A DNA stretch of 10,412 bases from SAR324 cluster bacterium (GTDB lineage: Bacteria > SAR324 > JACQKK01): positions 1-10,412 of the forward strand of contig JAPUJL010000490.1 in assembly GCA_027296185.1 (NCBI GenBank), given 5' to 3'. How positions within the stretch are numbered: position 1 is the stretch's first letter; each line of letters starts with the position of its first letter. Positions 1 through 6,423 of this stretch are shown piece by piece. A model generated the notes under the pieces. It worked only from the letters and a program-made list of their open reading frames with translations. It was not told the origin of the DNA and made no database searches. The position numbers and the translations under genes are program-made.

Positions 1-51
1 CGCCTTGAGAAAGGCATAGCCGCCCGTGCCGCTGGTGTGGAGCTTGTACAC
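1..51 (-). CDS. possible partial CDS, 5' end only, running off the left edge
   Basis: This minus-strand frame is open from an in-frame TAA at 103-105 to the window edge. The first usable start is a GTG at 51-49, preceded by a GGGGCGG stretch that could serve as a weak ribosome site. From that start it reads VYKLHTSGTGGYAFLKA. Nearly all its codons end in G or C (15 of 17), as in the real genes here, while the other minus-strand frames in this stretch score lower. I do not recognise the protein. The fragment is too short for a firm call and could be chance or the remnant of a broken gene. Confidence 0.25.
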   Translation of the reverse strand, partial: MYKLHTSGTGGYAFLKA

Positions 52-198
52 GTCCGCCCCGGCCCGCCGCGCCGAAATCCGCCCGCCGGCCCAGTTCCTC
101 CGTTAACGACACCCACGAGTTCCCCGCACCGCCGCACCCCAGCCCGCGCCTCTCGAAAGTAGCCTCGATACCAATTCCCTACCTCGCCAGTAGCTACT

Positions 199-220
199 CT
201 GTCACAGGATATGGTGACAG
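199..220. promoter_or_regulatory. operator-like inverted repeat CTGTCAC-N8-GTGACAG upstream of the MFS gene
   Basis: Two perfect 7-bp arms, 199-205 and 214-220, are separated by 8 bp. Short outer arms CTAC (194-197) and GTAG (219-222 region) add to the symmetry with a small bulge. The right arm contains GTGACA, which differs from a consensus -35 box at one base. A -10-like GATAAC lies at 235-240, but the 15-bp spacing is short. The site sits about 80 bp before the MFS start, where a dimeric regulator could bind. The regulator is unknown. Confidence 0.35.
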
Positions 221-301
221 TAGGTCAGTTCCGTGATAACGTTTCGACATTAGGCCCCGCGGCGATCGGCGAAGCACGGAACGGAACCGGGCCGAGGCAA
301 A

Positions 302-1540
302 ATGGAAAGCTCCCATCGAATCGTACAGAGCAGCGCACAGGCGCTGCCGCACCTGCTTCCCGAGTCGCTCCGGGCGCAGCTGGCCCTGCCGGTGCTGGTG
401 CTCTCCCAGTTCCTGGCGCTGACCCTCTGGTTCAGCGGCAGTGCGGTCCTGCCGGCCCTGACGCGGGACTGGGGCCTGACCCAGAGCGACGGCGGGCTGC
501 TGCTCTCGGCGGTGAACGCCGGATTCATCCTGGGCACGCTGGTGCTCTCGCTGTTCAACCTGGCCGACAAGTTCTCGCCCAGCCGGGTCTTCCTCATCTC
601 CGCCCTCATCGGCGCGGGGGCCAACTGGCTCTTCGCGGAGGCCGCCACCGGCCTGGCGGATGGGTTGGCGTACCGGTTCGTGACGGGCGCGGCCCTGGCC
701 GGGCTCTACCCGGTGGGGATGAAGCTGGTCGTCACGTGGTTTCCCCACCGGGCCGGGAGCGCCCTGGGGTGGCTGGTGGGCGCGCTGACCCTCGGGTCGG
801 CCTCGCCGTACCTGTTCCGCTCCCTGGGCGCCGAGCTGCCCTGGCACGTGGTGATGGCCGCCACCTCTTCCCTGGCGGCGATCGCGGGCCTGCTCGTGGT
901 GGCGCTGGGGGACGGTCCTCATTCCGTCCCGGCGCGCAAGGTGGATCTGCGGATGATCTACCGCATCTTCACGATCCCCGGGTACCGTGGGGCGGCGCTG
1001 GGTTACTTCGGTCACATGTGGGAACTGTATGCCTTGTGGGTGCTCTCGCCGCTGTTGGTGCAGGCGGCACTGACGCCCCTGGGTCTGGCCTCCCCCCAAT
1101 GGATCGCCCTGGGTGCCTTCGCGGTGATCGGGCTCGGAGCCCTGGGCTGCATCGGCGGCGGCATCGTCAGCCGCCGGGTCGGGAGCCTGAAGGTGGCGGC
1201 GGTTTCCCTGGGGATCTCCGGCGCGCTGTGCATCGTCTCCCCGCTGCTGCTCGGCTTCAGCCCCTGGCTCTACCTGGGAGCGCTGGCGGTGTGGGGCATC
1301 TTCGTGGTGGCCGATTCGCCCCAGTTTTCCGCACTTTCCGCCCGCACGGCGCCGCCCGAATACGTGGCGACCGCGCTGACGGTGCAGAACGGGATCGGCT
1401 TCGCCCTCACCATCGCCTCGATCGAGCTCACCACTCGCGCCTTTACCTGGCTGGGCCCGGAGGTCTCCTGGCTGCTCGCCCCGGGGCCGGTGCTGGGGCT
1501 GTGGCTGCTCCTGCACCGCAAGAACCGCGGCCCCGCCTAG
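302..1540 (+). CDS. MFS transporter of unknown substrate, GHxWELY-containing type
   Basis: This is an integral inner-membrane carrier of the major facilitator superfamily, 412 residues, the usual size for a 12-helix member. Hydrophobic segments alternate with short loops across the whole length. The loop after the second helix has the weak motif-A-like LADKFSPSR (about 88-96). Helix 4 carries RFVTGAALAGLYPVGMK. The second half opens with GYFGHMWELYALWVL (about 235-249), a stretch I associate with a bacterial MFS subgroup often named cyanate-permease-like. The ATG at 302 is preceded by GAGG at 294-297 (4-nt gap). The first 25 residues are a hydrophilic cytosolic lead. The gene stands alone behind the 199-220 inverted repeat, converges on panC, and is followed by a hairpin at 1568. 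Uptake or export, and the substrate, cannot be told from sequence. Confidence 0.88.
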   Translation: MESSHRIVQSSAQALPHLLPESLRAQLALPVLVLSQFLALTLWFSGSAVLPALTRDWGLTQSDGGLLLSAVNAGFILGTLVLSLFNLADKFSPSRVFLISALIGAGANWLFAEAATGLADGLAYRFVTGAALAGLYPVGMKLVVTWFPHRAGSALGWLVGALTLGSASPYLFRSLGAELPWHVVMAATSSLAAIAGLLVVALGDGPHSVPARKVDLRMIYRIFTIPGYRGAALGYFGHMWELYALWVLSPLLVQAALTPLGLASPQWIALGAFAVIGLGALGCIGGGIVSRRVGSLKVAAVSLGISGALCIVSPLLLGFSPWLYLGALAVWGIFVVADSPQFSALSARTAPPEYVATALTVQNGIGFALTIASIELTTRAFTWLGPEVSWLLAPGPVLGLWLLLHRKNRGPA

Positions 1541-1567
1541 CGCCCGCGCACCTTTCTACATTCCGGC

Positions 1568-1588
1568 GAATCCCGACCCTCGGGAATC
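1568..1588. terminator. hairpin after the MFS gene, possible terminator without a T tract
   Basis: The arms GAATCCCGA (1568-1576) and TCGGGAATC (1580-1588) pair over 9 positions with one A-A mismatch around a 3-nt loop. The hairpin lies 27 nt after the MFS stop in a convergent gap. Neither strand shows a run of T after the stem, so a classic intrinsic terminator is not proven. It may instead be an mRNA 3'-end stabiliser. Confidence 0.4.
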
Positions 1589-1632
1589 CCTACGACGCGG
1601 GGTGTCCGCCCGAGTGCGGCCAAGGGCGGCGA

Positions 1633-1690
1633 CGCCCCTGCGCCTCGCATGAGACACGCCTCGCACAAGACAGCCGCCCCTGGGCCTCGC
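1633..1690. repeat. nested short direct repeats in the MFS-panC gap
   Basis: Two 16-bp units lie head to tail at 1641-1656 (CGCCTCGCATGAGACA) and 1657-1672 (CGCCTCGCACAAGACA) with 2 mismatches. An overlapping longer-range repeat pairs 1633-1648 with 1675-1690 (CGCCCCTG then C or G then GCCTCGC, 1 mismatch). The word GCCTCGC therefore occurs three times in under 50 bp. No coding frame explains it. The pattern looks like replication slippage in non-coding DNA between converging genes. Confidence 0.75.
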
Positions 1691-1703
1691 CGGGCTTGCG
1701 CTC

Positions 1704-1747
1704 GCCTATTCCGCGTTGAGCAGGAGCCTATTCCGCGTTGAGCAAGA
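1704..1747. repeat. 22-bp tandem duplication spanning the panC stop codon
   Basis: Units 1704-1725 and 1726-1747 are adjacent and differ at one base only (G1723 against A1745). The right-hand unit contains the last codons and the TAG of panC (1728-1730). The left-hand unit is an extra copy lying just after the stop, so the PanC protein is not altered. Confidence 0.85.
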
Positions 1748-2567
1748 GATTGTCGATGAGGCGGATCTTGCCGATCCGCACGGCGATCACCGCCCAGGCG
1801 GTCCCTTCGATGCCGTCCAGCCCGGCGAAAGTCTCCGGGTCCACGACGGCGGCGTAGTCCACCTCCGCCCGCGGTTCGGCGCGCAGCACCTCCTCCATCG
1901 CCGCGCACAACCGGGGGCCCCTGCGCTCGCCGCCGGCAAAGGCCTTCTGGGCCGCGCACAACGCCCGGTAAAGGACGGTCGAGGCGCGGCGATCCTCCGC
2001 GTCCAGATAGGCGTTGCGGGAACTCATGGCCAGGCCGTCGGGCTCCCGCACGGTGGGGCACACGACGATCTCGGTGAGCATGCCCAGGTCGGCGGCCATG
2101 CGGCGCACGACCACCGATTGCTGGGCGTCCTTCTGACCGAAGTAGGCCCGCTCGGGCTGGGTGAGGCAGAGCATCTTCGCCACCACCGTCGCCACCCCCT
2201 GGAAGTGGCCGGAGCGGTGGGCGCCCTCCAGCACCGAGGAGAGCGCCTCTACGTTGACGGTCGTCTGGAAGCCCGGGGGATAGACCCCCTCCACCTCCGG
2301 CGCGAGGACGTAATCGGTCCGCTCCTCCCGCAGCAGTGCCAGATCGCGCTCCATGTCGCGCGGGTAAGTACCGAAGTCCTCCCCCTCGCCGAACTGGGTG
2401 GGGTTGACGAAGATCCAGACCACCACCACCTCGTTCTCTTCCCGCGCCCGGCGCACCAGGGAGAGATGGCCCTCGTGCAGAAAACCCATGGTGGGAACGA
2501 GCCCCAGCGAGCGAGGCAGGCTGGGCCGGAACGCCTTCCATTCCTCCAGGGAACTGTAGATTTTCAT
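1728..2567 (-). CDS. panC: pantoate--beta-alanine ligase (pantothenate synthetase)
   Basis: This cytosolic enzyme joins pantoate and beta-alanine, using ATP through a pantoyl-adenylate, to make pantothenate for coenzyme A. The 279 residues cover the family end to end. The nucleotide-binding signature VPTMGFLHEGH is at 24-34 (HxGH 31-34). VNPTQF follows at 54-59, YPRD at 68-71, the FGQKD loop at 143-147, and MSSRNAYL, the KMSKS-equivalent loop, at 181-188. It ends IDNLLLNAE. I chose the ATG at 2567 because MKIYSSLEEW aligns with known PanC N-termini. An ATG at 2585 or a GTG at 2609 in frame would add 6 or 14 residues unlike the family. The weak promoter at 2627-2655 would put the transcript start almost on the GTG, which also favours a later start. 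panB and panD, frequent partners, are not in the window. The neighbours are the divergent amidase and the convergent MFS gene. Confidence 0.96.
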   Translation of the reverse strand: MKIYSSLEEWKAFRPSLPRSLGLVPTMGFLHEGHLSLVRRAREENEVVVVWIFVNPTQFGEGEDFGTYPRDMERDLALLREERTDYVLAPEVEGVYPPGFQTTVNVEALSSVLEGAHRSGHFQGVATVVAKMLCLTQPERAYFGQKDAQQSVVVRRMAADLGMLTEIVVCPTVREPDGLAMSSRNAYLDAEDRRASTVLYRALCAAQKAFAGGERRGPRLCAAMEEVLRAEPRAEVDYAAVVDPETFAGLDGIEGTAWAVIAVRIGKIRLIDNLLLNAE

Positions 2568-2626
2568 TCGGTGATTCGTTCCCATCGCGCGTCGAAAACC
2601 CCGCTTCACCCCGGTTTGTGCTAGGA

Positions 2627-2655
2627 AATGTACCCCATCGAGCGGGCGGGATGAA
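2627..2655 (-). promoter_or_regulatory. possible sigma70-type promoter for panC
   Basis: On the minus strand TTCATC (2655-2650, 3 of 6 consensus bases) and TACATT (2632-2627, 4 of 6) are separated by exactly 17 bp. The predicted transcript start near 2620 gives a leader of about 50 nt before the ATG at 2567. The boxes are weak, so this is only suggestive. Confidence 0.3.
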
Positions 2656-2697
2656 GCCCCACCGTTCTCTCACCGCGACCCAGCGCCAGGACCCTCA

Positions 2698-4143
2698 ATG
2701 GCCGACCCGCCCCTCCACGAACGAACCATCGCCGAGCTTTCCGCGCAAATTCACAGCGGGGCATTATCGCCCGTGGAACTGACCGAGCACCTGCTCGCGC
2801 GCATCGAGCGCTACGACGCGGCGCTCAATGCCTTTCGCCTGGTACTGGGCGAGCGGGCCCTGGCCGAGGCGCGGGCGGCCGAGACGGCGCTGAAGGCCGG
2901 CGCCAGCCTGGGGCCGTTGCACGGGATACCCTATGCCCTCAAGGACCTGCTGGACGTGAAGGGCTATCCCACCACGGCGGGCTGGCCGCGGCGGGAGGAT
3001 CACGTCGCCGGCGAGGACTCCACCGTGGTGGCGCGGCTGGCGCGGGCGGGGATGATTCTGCTGGGCAAGACCAATCTGGTGCAGTTCGCTTACGGCGGCG
3101 TGGGGATCAACCACCATCACGGCACGCCCCGCAACCCCTGGAACCCGCGGGATCACTGCGTGCCGGGCGGCTCCAGCAGCGGCTCGGGCGTGGCCGTGGC
3201 GGCGGGGCTGGCGCCCATGGGCATCGGCTCGGATACCGGCGGGTCGGTGCGCATCCCCGCCTCCCTCAACGGGACGGTGGGGCTGAAGACCACCGTGGGC
3301 CGGATCAGCAAACACGGCGTGTTCCCGCTCAGCCCGAGCCTGGATACCATCGGCCCGCTTACCCGCTCGGTGGAGGACGCGGCGCTGACCTACCAGGCCA
3401 TGCACGGACCCGATCTCCGCGATCCGCTGACCGCGAACTTTCCCCTGCACGACACGCTCGCCACCCTCAAGAGCGGGGTGAAGGGCATGCGCATGGCCTT
3501 CGCCGAATCGGTGTTCTGGGAGGAGCTCGATCCCGATGTGGAGAAAGCCGTGCGGGCCTGCGGCCAGGTCTTCCAGGATTTGGGCGCGAACGTGGAGAGC
3601 GCCGCCTTCCGCGAGGCCGAGGATGCGCAGAAGCTCAACCCGCGCGGGCTGGTCATCGCCTGCGAAGCGTACAGCCTGCACCAGGAGGTTCTGGAAAACC
3701 ACTTCGACGAGATCGACCCCATCGTGGCCCACCGCGCCATCCGGGGAAAGGACGTGACGGCGGCGGAGTACATCCGGCTCACCACCGCCTGGGAGGGCCT
3801 CCGCGCGCGGGCGCAGGAGGCCATGCGCGATCTCGACGTGCTCCTGGTGCCCAGCACGGCCATTCCCGCCCGGCCGCTGAAGGAGGCCGACGGCGGGATC
3901 GAGGTCTACTCCAAACACAACCTGATGTACCTGCGGAACACTGCCATCGGCAACATCCTCAACCTTTGCGCGGTCTCGGTGCCCTGTGGATTCACCTCCC
4001 AGGGCATGCCGATCGGACTGATGATCTACGGCAAGCCCCACGCCGAGGCGACGGTACTTCGTGCCGCGTACGCCTACGAGCAGGCGACCGAGTGGCACAC
4101 CCGCGTCCCGGAACTCTCCTGGGCGGCCGCAAGCGCCGGCTAG
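2698..4143 (+). CDS. amidase signature family enzyme (stand-alone, GatA-like)
   Basis: This is a 481-residue amidase signature (AS) hydrolase that cleaves a carbon-nitrogen amide bond through a Ser-cisSer-Lys triad. Lys82 lies in PYALKDLLD. The glycine/serine-rich core at 157-164 (GGSSSGSG) supplies the cis serine, probably Ser159. The nucleophile is Ser183 in SDTGGSVRIP (178-187). The spacing matches GatA of the Glu-tRNA(Gln) amidotransferase. The C-terminus has the usual GLMIYGKP and TEWHTRVPEL. The ATG at 2698 has AGGA at 2688-2691, 6 nt upstream. No gatB or gatC is adjacent and the gene is divergent from panC, so a free-standing amidase acting on a small amide is more likely than a translation role. 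The substrate cannot be predicted. No signal peptide is visible, so it should be cytosolic. A link to beta-alanine supply for PanC is conceivable but unsupported. Confidence 0.92.
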   Translation: MADPPLHERTIAELSAQIHSGALSPVELTEHLLARIERYDAALNAFRLVLGERALAEARAAETALKAGASLGPLHGIPYALKDLLDVKGYPTTAGWPRREDHVAGEDSTVVARLARAGMILLGKTNLVQFAYGGVGINHHHGTPRNPWNPRDHCVPGGSSSGSGVAVAAGLAPMGIGSDTGGSVRIPASLNGTVGLKTTVGRISKHGVFPLSPSLDTIGPLTRSVEDAALTYQAMHGPDLRDPLTANFPLHDTLATLKSGVKGMRMAFAESVFWEELDPDVEKAVRACGQVFQDLGANVESAAFREAEDAQKLNPRGLVIACEAYSLHQEVLENHFDEIDPIVAHRAIRGKDVTAAEYIRLTTAWEGLRARAQEAMRDLDVLLVPSTAIPARPLKEADGGIEVYSKHNLMYLRNTAIGNILNLCAVSVPCGFTSQGMPIGLMIYGKPHAEATVLRAAYAYEQATEWHTRVPELSWAAASAG

Positions 4144-4240
4144 TCCGCCGCCGCCCAGACCCACGTCACGGGACGTAAGTCGAAATTGAATTCGCGAGTG
4201 CCGCGGCCCTGGCCTCGCGGCGTTCTATAAATCCCCTTCC

Positions 4241-4269
4241 TTGACACCCCCCGAGGCCCTACCTACCAT
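4241..4269 (+). promoter_or_regulatory. sigma70-type promoter for the methyltransferase-protease-HD gene run
   Basis: A perfect TTGACA (4241-4246) and TACCAT (4264-4269, 4 of 6 consensus bases) are spaced by 17 bp. Transcription would start near 4276, about 57 nt before the methyltransferase ATG. It is the best promoter match I found in the window. Confidence 0.55.
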
Positions 4270-4284
4270 CGGATAGGGGCCTCG
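4252..4284. promoter_or_regulatory. inverted repeat enclosing the -10 box, candidate operator
   Basis: CGAGGCCCTA (4252-4261) and TAGGGGCCTCG (4274-4284) are complementary apart from one extra G in the right arm. The centre coincides with the TACCAT box. A protein bound here would block RNA polymerase. Alternatively the transcribed right arm could take part in leader RNA folding. No T run follows, so a terminator for the amidase is less likely. Confidence 0.45.
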
Positions 4285-4332
4285 CGCCCTTGCGGCGGGG
4301 GCCGGGGGCTAACGACTCGATGGTAAGCGGCG

Positions 4333-4956
4333 ATGGAAGCGGCGATCGAATCCGTGCTGAAGGAGTTTCACGAACGCTCCGAGCGGGAGGGGGAGCTGTA
4401 CCGGAGCCTCTCCTCCGAGGAGTTCCATGCACGGATCGACGAGTTCCTGCTCCCCATCGGTCCGGAAGCCGGGCGGCTGGTCAACATGCTGATCAAGACC
4501 CGTGGCGCCCGCGCCATCGTCGAGGTGGGCACCTCTCACGGGTACTCGGCGGTGTGGTTGGCCGAGGCGGCACGAGCGACAGGGGGCCATGTGACCTCCT
4601 TCGACATCCATGCCGGCAAGCAGGAATACGCCCGTCAGGCGCTGGAACGGGCGGGGCTTGCCCAATTTGTGGAATTCGTTCTGGGGGATGCCCAGGAGTT
4701 GATTCCCCAGTTGCCGGGGAGCGTCGAATTCGCCCTGGTCGATCACTGGAAGTCGCTCTACGTGCCCTGCTACGAGGTGTTGCTGCCCAAGCTGGCCCCG
4801 GAGGCGCTGATCGTGGCGGACAACATGATCTTCCCGGAGGATCGGGAAGGACACATCCAGGCCTATCTGGAGCGGGTCCGTGGCACGACCGGCATGGAGA
4901 CCGTCACGGTGCCCATCGGGAACGGCCTGGAGTTGAGCCGCTACGCCGCCCCCTAG
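4333..4956 (+). CDS. class I SAM-dependent O-methyltransferase (catechol-type fold)
   Basis: This 207-residue soluble protein is close in size to the bacterial O-methyltransferase family (about 200-220). The SAM-binding glycine loop is VEVGTSHGYSAVWLAE (63-78). An acidic residue after beta-2 is in TSFDIHAGK (88-96), and LGDAQEL (117-123) matches motif III. VDHW (136-139) and VADNMIFPE (161-169) fit the Asp and Asp-Asn positions that bind the divalent metal in catechol O-methyltransferase-like enzymes, with Asp137, Asp163 and Asn164 as candidates. In many relatives the residue before the lysine is DADK or DGDH rather than DHWK, so the active site is slightly unusual. The ribosome site is weak (AAGCGG at 4325-4330). 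The gene is first in a + strand run behind the 4241 promoter and is followed 81 bp later by the protease gene. The acceptor substrate is unknown. Confidence 0.87.
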   Translation: MEAAIESVLKEFHERSEREGELYRSLSSEEFHARIDEFLLPIGPEAGRLVNMLIKTRGARAIVEVGTSHGYSAVWLAEAARATGGHVTSFDIHAGKQEYARQALERAGLAQFVEFVLGDAQELIPQLPGSVEFALVDHWKSLYVPCYEVLLPKLAPEALIVADNMIFPEDREGHIQAYLERVRGTTGMETVTVPIGNGLELSRYAAP

Positions 4957-5037
4957 GGCTCCGGCGCGCGCCGCGACGAACGTGCTGGGTTTCCGGATGC
5001 GGCCTGCGCCGATCGCCCTGAACCACCGCTCCCAACC

Positions 5038-6366
5038 GTGTGGACCATGAACTGGGCAATGAACTGGCCGATGAACGGGATCGTCGGGATCTTCCTGGTC
5101 CTGTTCGCCGCCAAATGGTTGGTGGAAAACGGGCTGTTGTGGCTCAACCTGGCCCACGTGCGCCGGGCCGGGGCGTCCGTCCCCCCCGCGCTCGCCGGCC
5201 GGATCGAGCCTGAGGCCGCCGCAAAGAGCGCCCGCTACACCCTGGCGCGGGGGCGCTTCGGCTTTCTCCGCGGCCTGTTCGGCGCGGCGTTGGCCCTGGT
5301 GCTGCTGTTTTCCGGGGTGATGCCGTGGCTCGACCGGGTCTTGAGCGGCGGCGGCGGCCCGCTTCCGCCACTGGACGGGATTCCGCTCTCCGCCGTGTTC
5401 CTGATCGTGCTGGGGGCCGCCTCCTCCCTGGCGGGGCTTCCCTTCGCGCTCTACGGAACCTTCGTGATCGAGGAGCGGTTCGGCTTCAACCGCCAGACCG
5501 CGCGGGGGTGGATCGCGGACCGGCTGAAGGGCTTGGCCGTGGCGGCGGTGCTGGGCCTGCCGCTGCTGTGGGGGGTGCTGGCCTTCATGGCCCATGCCGG
5601 CCGGTGGTGGTGGCTGTGGGTGTTCGCCTTCGTCACCGCCTATCAACTGGCCTTGGTGTGGATCGTTCCCACGTGGATCGCGCCCCTGTTCAACAAGTTC
5701 AGCCCCCTCGCCGACCTGGAGCTGAAGGAGCGCCTGGAAACCCTGGCCAAGCGGGCGGGGTTCCGCACCCGCGGGCTGTACACCATGGATGCCTCGCGCC
5801 GCACCGGCCATTCCAACGCCTACTTTACCGGCCTGGGCCGCACCAAGCGCATCGTGTTGTTCGATACCATGCTCGACCGGCTGACCCACGACCAGACGCT
5901 GTCCGTCCTTGCCCACGAGATCGGCCACTACCGGCTGCGCCACATCGCCCGGCGGCTGGCCCTGGGCGTGGGCACGACGCTGGTGATGCTCTACGTGCTC
6001 AGTCTGCTGGAGCGCTGGCCGGCCCTGTACGCGGCTTTCGGCTTCGCCGGGCCCTCCCATCATGCGTTGCTGGCGCTGGTGGCGCTGGGCGGCGGGGCGT
6101 TCACGTTCTACCTCAGCCCGCTCGCGGCGTGGTACTCCCGGCGCCACGAGTACGAGGCGGACGCCTACGCGGTGGAACTGGCGCGGATGCCCGGGGCGCT
6201 GAAGAGCGCCCTGGTCGAGTTCAGCGATCAGAACCTGTCGAACCTCAACCCGCACCCGTGGTATAGCGCGTATTACTATTCCCATCCCGCCTTGCCCCAG
6301 CGCCTGGCTGCGATCGACGGCGCGGCGGTGCACCTGCCCCCAGTGCAGGGGGCGGGCGAATCCTAG
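5038..6366 (+). CDS. M48 family CAAX-type membrane metalloprotease (Ste24-like)
   Basis: This is a zinc-dependent inner-membrane protease of the Ste24/ZMPSTE24 branch of peptidase family M48. Counted from the GTG at 5038 it has 442 residues and about seven hydrophobic segments (near 14-36, 82-98, 117-140, 166-186, 191-212, 304-325, 343-366), the Ste24 topology. The zinc site is LAHEIGHYRLRH, with His293, Glu294 and His297, plus Glu371 of the ExxxD motif EYEAD (371-375). SRRTGHSNAYFTG (253-265), KRIVLFDTML (270-279) and SHPALPQRL (415-423) are family blocks. In yeast Ste24 trims prenylated CAAX proteins; bacteria lack that substrate and these homologues are thought to act in membrane protein quality control (inference). 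Start choice is uncertain: there is no clear ribosome site, and in-frame ATGs follow at 5047, 5059 and 5071. The gene lies 57 bp before the HD-domain gene, probably in one transcript. Confidence 0.93.
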   Translation: MWTMNWAMNWPMNGIVGIFLVLFAAKWLVENGLLWLNLAHVRRAGASVPPALAGRIEPEAAAKSARYTLARGRFGFLRGLFGAALALVLLFSGVMPWLDRVLSGGGGPLPPLDGIPLSAVFLIVLGAASSLAGLPFALYGTFVIEERFGFNRQTARGWIADRLKGLAVAAVLGLPLLWGVLAFMAHAGRWWWLWVFAFVTAYQLALVWIVPTWIAPLFNKFSPLADLELKERLETLAKRAGFRTRGLYTMDASRRTGHSNAYFTGLGRTKRIVLFDTMLDRLTHDQTLSVLAHEIGHYRLRHIARRLALGVGTTLVMLYVLSLLERWPALYAAFGFAGPSHHALLALVALGGGAFTFYLSPLAAWYSRRHEYEADAYAVELARMPGALKSALVEFSDQNLSNLNPHPWYSAYYYSHPALPQRLAAIDGAAVHLPPVQGAGES

Positions 6367-6423
6367 CGGACGGAAAAGCTTCCCGCCGCGGGAGCGGGCG
6401 GTGGAGCGAAGGCAAAGGCGACC

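Noticed and set aside
194..1516. A 440-codon minus-strand frame and a 502-codon + frame over the first MFS gene
   Set aside because: Both give low-complexity, Gln/Pro/Arg- or Gly/Arg-rich products, while the 302-1540 frame has 12-helix MFS structure.
2698..4143. GatA subunit of the tRNA-dependent amidotransferase
   Set aside because: The active-site spacing fits, but no gatB or gatC is adjacent, and stand-alone amidases share the same core. Kept as a general amidase.
4144..4240. A second promoter using TATAAA at 4225-4230
   Set aside because: No -35-like box lies at a workable distance; the nearest TTGAAT is more than 30 bp upstream.
4962..4973. Perfect palindrome CGGCGCGCGCCG after the methyltransferase stop
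   Set aside because: Twelve-base GC-only palindromes are expected several times per 10 kb at this composition, and no T run follows.
4333..6366. A CAAX-processing pair: methyltransferase plus Ste24 protease, as in eukaryotic prenyl-protein maturation
   Set aside because: The eukaryotic carboxyl methyltransferase is a membrane protein of another fold. This one is a soluble catechol-type enzyme, and no prenyltransferase or CAAX substrate is visible.
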